This document shows positions 59,627 through 64,000 of a stretch of 64,000 bases of DNA, piece after piece. How positions within the stretch are numbered: the stretch's first letter is position 1; the number at the start of each line of letters is the position of its first letter. The notes below the pieces were generated by a model, which saw nothing but the letters and a program-made list of their open reading frames with translations, searched no databases and was not told the origin of the DNA. The position numbers and the translations under genes are program-made. The stretch is from the NCBI GenBank assembly GCA_900554695.1, contig USHV01000007.1, positions 1 through 64,000 of the forward strand, read 5' to 3'. This DNA comes from an uncultured Prevotella sp. (GTDB taxonomy: Bacteria; Bacteroidota; Bacteroidia; Bacteroidales; Bacteroidaceae).

Positions 59627-60220
59627 TCAGAATTTCACTTCAGGAGCCTTCTCTGCGCCTTCAGCAGCCTCGAAGTAGTTCTTCTTCTCAAATCCGAACA
59701 GCCCGGCGAGTATGTTTTTCGGGAAGCGGCGTATCGCCACGTTGTATTCCTTGGCCGAGTTGTTGAAGTCGCGGCGTGCCACGGTGATGCGGTTCTCCGT
59801 GCCTTCGAGCTGCTCCTGCAGGTTGATGAAGTTCTCGTTAGCCTTCAGCTGCGGATAGTTCTCAGCCACCATGAGCAGACGTCCGAGGGCTGTCGATATG
59901 TTGCCCTGCGCTTTCTGATACTGCGCCAGCTTCTCCGGAGTGAGGTTGTCGGCGTCAAGCTTCACTTGTGTAGCCTCGCTGCGCGCCTTCACCACGTTCT
60001 CGAGCGTGCTGCTTTCGTGTGCGGCGTAGCCCTTGACTGTGTTCACAAGGTTCGGTATGAGGTCGGCGCGACGCTGATACTGTGTCTCCACGTTTGCCCA
60101 GTTGTTGCTCACTTTCTCGTCCATCGACACAAGTCCGTTGTAACCGGTTACGCACCATACTACCAGAAGCAGCACCACTGCTCCGGCGATAATCCATCCT
60201 AAATGTTTCTTGAAGTTCAT
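59627..60220 (-). CDS. lemA: LemA family protein
   Basis: 197 residues. One N-terminal membrane helix (WIIAGAVVLLLVVWCVTGYN), then the LemA helical bundle: YNGLVSMDEKVSNNWANVETQYQRRADLIPNLVNTVKGYAAHESSTLENVVKARSEA and LGRLLMVAENYPQLKANENFINLQEQLEGTENRITVARRDFNNSAKEYNVAIRRFPKNILAG, typical of the family, whose role in the envelope is unknown. A TATATTTG box lies 120 bases upstream. First gene of the lemA-TPM pair. Confidence 0.95.
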   Translation of the reverse strand: MNFKKHLGWIIAGAVVLLLVVWCVTGYNGLVSMDEKVSNNWANVETQYQRRADLIPNLVNTVKGYAAHESSTLENVVKARSEATQVKLDADNLTPEKLAQYQKAQGNISTALGRLLMVAENYPQLKANENFINLQEQLEGTENRITVARRDFNNSAKEYNVAIRRFPKNILAGLFGFEKKNYFEAAEGAEKAPEVKF

Positions 60221-60624
60221 AATGATTTTTCTGTTTGTTGGTTTCGCTTTGTTATTAATTTTTATTATGTTTGAAGTGAAAGCCTCCGGCTGCGTGTCAC
60301 GATATGTTTTTGTTTATGCCGCGCCGCTTGCTGTGTTTTACAAATATACGTATATTATGCTGTTACATCCGAACAGAAACATATCTTTTTAGTTTTTTTA
60401 GTAACAAAATCCATGCCGTTTGCCGTTGCCTGTCATGGCGTGTCACGCCGTTTGCGTGTGTTTATCGTAATTTGGAGTCGGAAGGGTGGGGATGCGTTTC
60501 AGTTCTTGTATAGATATAAAGTATTTGTCATGGCGGATGAATATTAATATATCGTCAACCTGACGGGAACTGAATATTTGCGGGCGAAGGGGAATATGGA
60601 AGTAAATTCCATTCCGCGAAAAAT
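60221..60624. other. Intergenic region upstream of lemA
   Basis: Contains the lemA promoter (60341) and otherwise AT-rich sequence without a gene. AATATTTGCGGGCGAAGG near 60573-60590 resembles the left stem arm and loop of the leaders at 7.5 and 12.8 kb, but no 22-bp array follows. Confidence 0.4.
60341..60348 (-). promoter_or_regulatory. Bacteroidetes -7 box (TATATTTG) for lemA
   Basis: TATATTTG on the minus strand, 120 bases upstream of the lemA ATG. Confidence 0.55.
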
Positions 60625-60672
60625 CATTATCAAGATTTTTTACTTTTTATTTTGTATATTTATGCAAGTCCC
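60625..60672 (+). repeat. Dispersed AT-rich repeat, copy 2
   Basis: Matches 25499-25546 at about four positions in five. Here no gene begins downstream on the plus strand; the flavin-reductase gene ends there from the other side. It might therefore be a mobile or regulatory fragment rather than a promoter. Confidence 0.5.
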
Positions 60673-60689
60673 GACGCATTTGTCATAAA

Positions 60690-60722
60690 AACGAAGCCGG
60701 CAGCCATGATGGCCGCCGGCAT
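60690..60722 (-). terminator. Rho-independent terminator of the flavin-reductase operon
   Basis: On the minus strand GCCGGCGGCC pairs with GGCTGCCGGC around a short loop, followed by TTCGTTTTT. It ends the operon 62923-60751. Confidence 0.8.
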
Positions 60723-60750
60723 GATGTGAGGAGTGTGGCGTATGTCTGCG

Positions 60751-61746
60751 TCACTCCATATAGTTGGTTATCCTGTTGGCCGGATTCACGGGTGTCTGGT
60801 CCGAAAGCGTGAGCGACTTCACCATGTGCAGCGTCCCCTCCTTGTATTTTCTGAAGTGTGGCGACGCTATATGCCGCTTGTATGCCTCGCGGTTGGCGTA
60901 GGTCTCGAGTATGGTGACGTGGCACGGGTTGTCCTTTTCGCTCACGGCATACATCGTAAGCACACCCGGCTCGGTGCGCAGCGACACTTCGCCCACCTCG
61001 GCGGCATACTTCATGTATTCCTCAAGGTGCTCCGGATATACCTCTATCTTCGACAACCGCACAATGCCGTCGGCCTCCATGGGCAGTTTGGCGCACATGC
61101 CCGGCTCTTTGTCCAAAGCGAGACAGCGGCCGATTACCTCGCCTGTGGCAAGGTATGAGTATGTGGGGAACTCGAACAACACAGGTTTCAGACGTGTGTA
61201 GTCGGGCCGTCCGTTCTCATTGAGCATATCTTTTGCGACGTATGTGGCTGCGACCTCGCAGATGAAATTGTCGAACCCGTCGGTCTTGAACTTATCCACC
61301 ACCTTACATTCCATAGACAACGGCGACTCGTCTATCAGCGGTGCGCCGTTCTCGCCGATGTGATATGCGAAGAGCGTTGACTTGTCCGTGTCGGCTCCAC
61401 TCACGCTTCCCGCATAGTCGGCCTTTGGCAGCATCTCGCGGCTCACGAGGTTGATGGACAGCCGTCCGGTCTGGTGTATGCCTTTGTTGGTGTAGTGCTT
61501 GTCGCTCATACTGAGTATGATGCGGTTGTGCCCTATTATTCCGGTGTGGCCTACGACGAGCCAGTTCACCTTACCGTTTACCTCCGCGCCCACTACTGTG
61601 AGTGGTTTAGGATAGAGAGCCACGAGGCTTCCGATGTTTTCCTTTTCCATGTTGATGGTGTCTTTTGTCGTGGCGGCTGTCCCTGTCGCGCCGGTTGATG
61701 TCAGCAGCGAGGCAAGAAGCAGTGCGCCGATGAATGATGTTGTCAT
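60751..61746 (-). CDS. Flavin-reductase-like protein fused to an ABM (monooxygenase-type) domain, with apparent signal peptide
   Basis: 331 residues. Residues 1-32 look like a signal peptide (FIGALLLASLLTSTGATGTAATT). About 35-215 match the flavin reductase-like FMN-binding split barrel (NIGSLVALYPKPLTVVGAEVNGKVNWLVVGHTGIIG, HQTGRLSINLVSREML, EVAATYVAKDML, YSYLATGEVIGR). About 225-315 match an antibiotic-biosynthesis-monooxygenase (ABM) dimeric alpha-beta barrel (RLSKIEVYPEHLEEYMKYAAEVGEVSLRTEPGVLTMYAV, NPCHVTILETYANREAYKRHIASPHFRKY). Such flavoproteins are normally cytoplasmic, so either it is exported or Met33 (61650) is the true start. 37 bases after the aldo/keto reductase gene. Confidence 0.85.
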   Translation of the reverse strand: MTTSFIGALLLASLLTSTGATGTAATTKDTINMEKENIGSLVALYPKPLTVVGAEVNGKVNWLVVGHTGIIGHNRIILSMSDKHYTNKGIHQTGRLSINLVSREMLPKADYAGSVSGADTDKSTLFAYHIGENGAPLIDESPLSMECKVVDKFKTDGFDNFICEVAATYVAKDMLNENGRPDYTRLKPVLFEFPTYSYLATGEVIGRCLALDKEPGMCAKLPMEADGIVRLSKIEVYPEHLEEYMKYAAEVGEVSLRTEPGVLTMYAVSEKDNPCHVTILETYANREAYKRHIASPHFRKYKEGTLHMVKSLTLSDQTPVNPANRITNYME

Positions 61747-61783
61747 ATATTATGATGTATTTCTGTTGATGTATGCAGCTGTC

Positions 61784-62902
61784 CTATTTGTCTATCTGGC
61801 TTTCGGTGAAAGGGTCGGCGCGGTGGCCCATAAGGTCGATGCGTGCATATTCCTTCTCAAACTCATCCATCTCCCATGCCGACAAGCGCACGGTGCCCGC
61901 GCCGAGCAGTTCATCCAGATGTGCAGGATTGGTTGTTCCGGGAATTGGAGCGGTCCAAGGCTTGCGCGAGAGAATCCATACGAGGGCGAACTGTGCCGGA
62001 GTCAGACCTTTGCGCTCTGCCCAATGGCGCACCAGAGCCACGAGAGGCATGTTGTGGTGGAGCGCTTCGGGTGTGAACTGAGGCAGATTGTGGCGACGGT
62101 CGTTCTGCGGAAACGTACTGTCCTCGCCGATTGTTCCGGTAAGGAAAGCGCGCCCCAGCGGACAGTAGGGCACGAAACCTATGCCGAGTTCCTCGAGTGT
62201 CGGGAATATCTTTGTCTCGGGCTCGCGCCACCAGATGGCGTATTCGCTCTGCACGGCCGAGAGCGGACACACGGCGTGGGCGCGGCGTATGGAGCGTGCG
62301 CTCGCCTCCGACATGCCCCAGTGGAGCACCTTGCCTTCCTTCATCAGGTCTTTCACGGTTCCCGTTACGTCCTCCACCGGCACATCCGGATCGACGCGGT
62401 GCTGATAGAGCAGGTCTATATGGTCGGTGCGCAGACGCTTCAGCGAGCCTTCCACGGCGCGGCGTATGTGGTCGGGACGGCTGTTAAGGGCTGTCGGCCG
62501 GCCTTCCTCCACACCGAAGCCGAACTTCGTCCCTATCTTCACTTTGTCGCGGAACGGCTGCAAGGCTTCGCCCACCCACTCCTCGCTCAGGTGCGGTCCA
62601 TACACTTCGGCGGTGTCGAAGAAGGTCACGCCCATGTCGTAGGCGTGGCGTATGAGAGCTATCATGTCGCGCTTTTCGTATTTACCGCCGTAATATCCCA
62701 CCATCGGCAGACATCCCAAACCAATGGCCGATACCTCGAGTCCGGACAGTTTGCGCCGCTCTATGTCGGCCGGTCTTTTGCCGCCGGAGGGTTCTGAGCC
62801 TGATTTTCTTTCACTTGCGATCATGCTGCCCGTGCTTCCGAGTCCGAAGGCGGCGAGCAATGCCGAGTTTGATGTCAGCTTTAAAAATGTTCTTCTGTCC
62901 AT
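61784..62902 (-). CDS. Aldo/keto reductase with twin-arginine signal
   Basis: 372 residues. The N-terminus MDRRTFLKLTSNSALLAAFGLGSTG is a twin-arginine-type signal with RRTFLK. The body is a (beta/alpha)8 NADPH-dependent reductase: LSGLEVSAIGLGCLPMVGYYGG, GVTFFDTAEVYGPHLSEEWVGEAL (tetrad Asp and Tyr), VKIGTKFGF (Lys), DLLYQHRVDPDVPVEDV (His), and the NADPH loop ILSRKPWTAPIPGTTNPAHLDEL. An exported NADPH enzyme is unusual, since NADPH is not found outside the cytoplasm; the cofactor may be inserted before Tat export, as with other Tat proteins. Middle gene of a three-gene operon. Confidence 0.92.
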   Translation of the reverse strand: MDRRTFLKLTSNSALLAAFGLGSTGSMIASERKSGSEPSGGKRPADIERRKLSGLEVSAIGLGCLPMVGYYGGKYEKRDMIALIRHAYDMGVTFFDTAEVYGPHLSEEWVGEALQPFRDKVKIGTKFGFGVEEGRPTALNSRPDHIRRAVEGSLKRLRTDHIDLLYQHRVDPDVPVEDVTGTVKDLMKEGKVLHWGMSEASARSIRRAHAVCPLSAVQSEYAIWWREPETKIFPTLEELGIGFVPYCPLGRAFLTGTIGEDSTFPQNDRRHNLPQFTPEALHHNMPLVALVRHWAERKGLTPAQFALVWILSRKPWTAPIPGTTNPAHLDELLGAGTVRLSAWEMDEFEKEYARIDLMGHRADPFTESQIDK

Positions 62903-62922
62903 ATATTCCTGTTTTTATGAGT

Positions 62923-63138
62923 TCAGTATGTCGTGGCGCACAAGTCTCTCAGCATCTCTATTTCGTTCTGTTCGAGTCTGATGTCAGGTGTGCCGGATGG
63001 CGTCAGGCGTCCCTTTTCGAGTGCGTCGAAATGTTTTATCAGTTCCTGCGGACTGGTGTGGTGGCGCTGTGCTATGTAGTTCACCACATCGTCTGCGTAG
63101 AGCCGGTTGTCCGCAGCATGGTCTTTTTTCTCGTTCAT
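62923..63138 (-). CDS. Small 71-residue protein, family not recognised
   Basis: MNEKKDHAADNRLYADDVVNYIAQRHHTSPQELIKHFDALEKGRL and the remaining 26 residues show no signal peptide or membrane segment; it is acidic-basic and helical, perhaps a small helical bundle. It is likely real: it lies between a TAATTTTG promoter (63164-63171) and the aldo/keto reductase gene, with a 20-base gap to the latter, and starts with ATG near the expected transcript start. Function unknown; a redox-operon accessory protein is a guess from position only. Confidence 0.65.
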   Translation of the reverse strand: MNEKKDHAADNRLYADDVVNYIAQRHHTSPQELIKHFDALEKGRLTPSGTPDIRLEQNEIEMLRDLCATTY

Positions 63139-63163
63139 TTTGCTTGTCTGTTGTTTCTGCTGA

Positions 63164-63171
63164 CAAAATTA
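63164..63171 (-). promoter_or_regulatory. Bacteroidetes -7 box (TAATTTTG) for the oxidoreductase operon
   Basis: TAATTTTG on the minus strand, 26 bases upstream of the 71-residue gene. Confidence 0.65.
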
Positions 63172-63267
63172 TTTAAAGAAACACGCCCGGTGATACCACG
63201 AAGCGGGAGCTTCTTACCAGTTTTACGGATTTTATGTTTCTGTTGCACGATATATGATGATAAATGT

Positions 63268-63275
63268 TATATTTG
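63268..63275 (+). promoter_or_regulatory. Bacteroidetes -7 box (TATATTTG) for the AraC-type gene
   Basis: TATATTTG on the plus strand, 28 bases upstream of the ATG at 63303. With the divergent box at 63164-63171 it defines a shared control region of about 100 bases. Confidence 0.65.
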
Positions 63276-63302
63276 TAGTTGAAAATCAGATGAAAAGACG
63301 TT

Positions 63303-64000
63303 ATGGCAAAGATACTTCATGTAAGGAATGTGGCCGACTACAGCCGTTGGCTCGGACATGCCGACAGCCATCCGCTCATCAGCGTGATTGACTATTCGGA
63401 GGTGTCGCCCATAAGACACAGTCTGAACAATTACAGCGTGTACGGCATATTCCTCCGCGACGACGACCTCGTGGATCTGACCTACGGATGCGGCAAGTAC
63501 GACTACCGCAAAGGCACGCTCATCTGTGTGGCACCGGGACAGATAGGCGGCAAGGAGGACAACGGCGAGCGTGTGGACATAAAGGGTTGGGCGGTGCTTT
63601 TCCATCCTGACCTGCTGCACGGAAGCGCACTTGAGAAGGACATAAGGAAGTATTCGTTTTTCGACTATTGCATAAACGAGGCGCTGCACATGACGGGTGA
63701 GGAACACGACATACTGGTGTCGCTGATGCGGCAGATGAAGAACGAACTGGAGAACGGCCGTGACGATTTTCAGGACAGCATACTGACCGGTTATCTGGGA
63801 CTGATACTGAGGTTCTGCAGCCGCTTCTATCAGCGACAGTTCATGACGAGAAAACTCGCCAACACTGACGTGCTGAAACGTTTCGACGCGTTGTTGCGCG
63901 ACTATTATGAGAACGGACTGCAGATGAGGCAGGGCATACCCGGCGTGCAGTATTGTGCAGACAAGCTGTGCATGTCGACCAATTATTTTGGTGACTTGAT
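63303..64000 (+). CDS. AraC-family transcriptional regulator, 3' end cut by the window
   Basis: Open from ATG 63303 to the window end (about 232 residues seen). Residues about 1-150 form a cupin-like sensor domain (HSLNNYSVYGIFLRDDDLVDLTYGCGKYDYRKGTLICVAPGQIG, WAVLFHPDLLHGSALE); then a helical linker; from about 205 the AraC DNA-binding domain begins (LRDYYENGLQMRQGIPGVQYCADKLCMSTNYFGDL), containing the first helix-turn-helix and cut before the second. It is divergent from the small protein / aldo-keto reductase / flavin-reductase operon, which it probably controls; AraC proteins of this type are often linked to such oxidoreductase genes. Confidence 0.9.
   Translation, partial: MAKILHVRNVADYSRWLGHADSHPLISVIDYSEVSPIRHSLNNYSVYGIFLRDDDLVDLTYGCGKYDYRKGTLICVAPGQIGGKEDNGERVDIKGWAVLFHPDLLHGSALEKDIRKYSFFDYCINEALHMTGEEHDILVSLMRQMKNELENGRDDFQDSILTGYLGLILRFCSRFYQRQFMTRKLANTDVLKRFDALLRDYYENGLQMRQGIPGVQYCADKLCMSTNYFGDL

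Noticed and set aside
1..64000. tRNA, rRNA or known riboswitch genes
   Set aside because: No T-loop-like GTTCRANTC context with a matching acceptor stem and no recognisable riboswitch core was seen in any intergenic region.

Overview
The window is a chromosomal segment of a gut-type member of the Bacteroidales. Evidence: a SusC/SusD pair, many lipoproteins and Por-type C-terminal sorting tails, Bacteroidetes -7 promoter boxes (TAnnTTTG), glycine-lipid acyltransferases, and a dcw cluster in Bacteroidetes order. Family level (Muribaculaceae or Prevotellaceae are plausible) cannot be fixed from sequence alone. Most genes are about half G+C; one two-gene cassette (10.5-12.3 kb) is far more AT-rich.

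Layout. 1-7.1 kb: a SusC (cut at its 5' end) / SusD / Calx-beta lipoprotein operon, then a secreted C10 cysteine protease. 8.1-10.0 kb: a clan GH-D glycosidase on the minus strand. 10.5-12.3 kb: an AT-rich ABC-type ATPase overlapping a PD-(D/E)XK-like nuclease, which looks like an acquired defence cassette. 13.5-20.9 kb: GH36 alpha-galactosidase, a very large GH76 protein, and a rhamnosidase-like protein without a catalytic domain. 21-26.7 kb: glycerophosphodiesterase, gyrB, ogt and an M20 deacetylase. 26.9-33.4 kb: dut-TPR-DUF4292-EnvC-like operon, divergent from dgt. 33.7-37.7 kb: GH2 enzyme, glsB-glsA. 38.5-54.9 kb: the complete division and cell-wall cluster mraZ-rsmH-ftsL-ftsI-murE-mraY-murD-ftsW-murG-murC-ftsQ-ftsA-ftsZ plus a GatB/YqeY gene, with tight spacing and several start/stop overlaps. 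55.2-64 kb: aroQ, O-methyltransferase, a secreted GH18-like/crystallin protein, an AlkD-like protein, TPM and LemA proteins, and an exported-oxidoreductase operon divergent from an AraC-type regulator cut by the window end.

The least expected structure is outside the genes. Five intergenic regions (about 7.6, 12.6, 25.3, 33.5 and 38.1 kb) hold arrays of degenerate near-palindromic units repeated every 22 bp. The unit core resembles CGAAATGG facing CCATTTCG with a variable 5-6 base linker. At least three arrays are preceded, in a fixed orientation, by a related leader; the leaders at 7.4 and 12.8 kb share a GTATTTGCG/CGCAAATAC stem with an 18-base loop. They are not CRISPR arrays and match no element I can name. 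Further signals are a three-repeat, 10-bp-period MraZ operator upstream of mraZ, an inverted-repeat element at 12.9-13.1 kb, and two pairs of dispersed intergenic repeats. No rRNA, tRNA, transposase, integrase or CRISPR genes were recognised.
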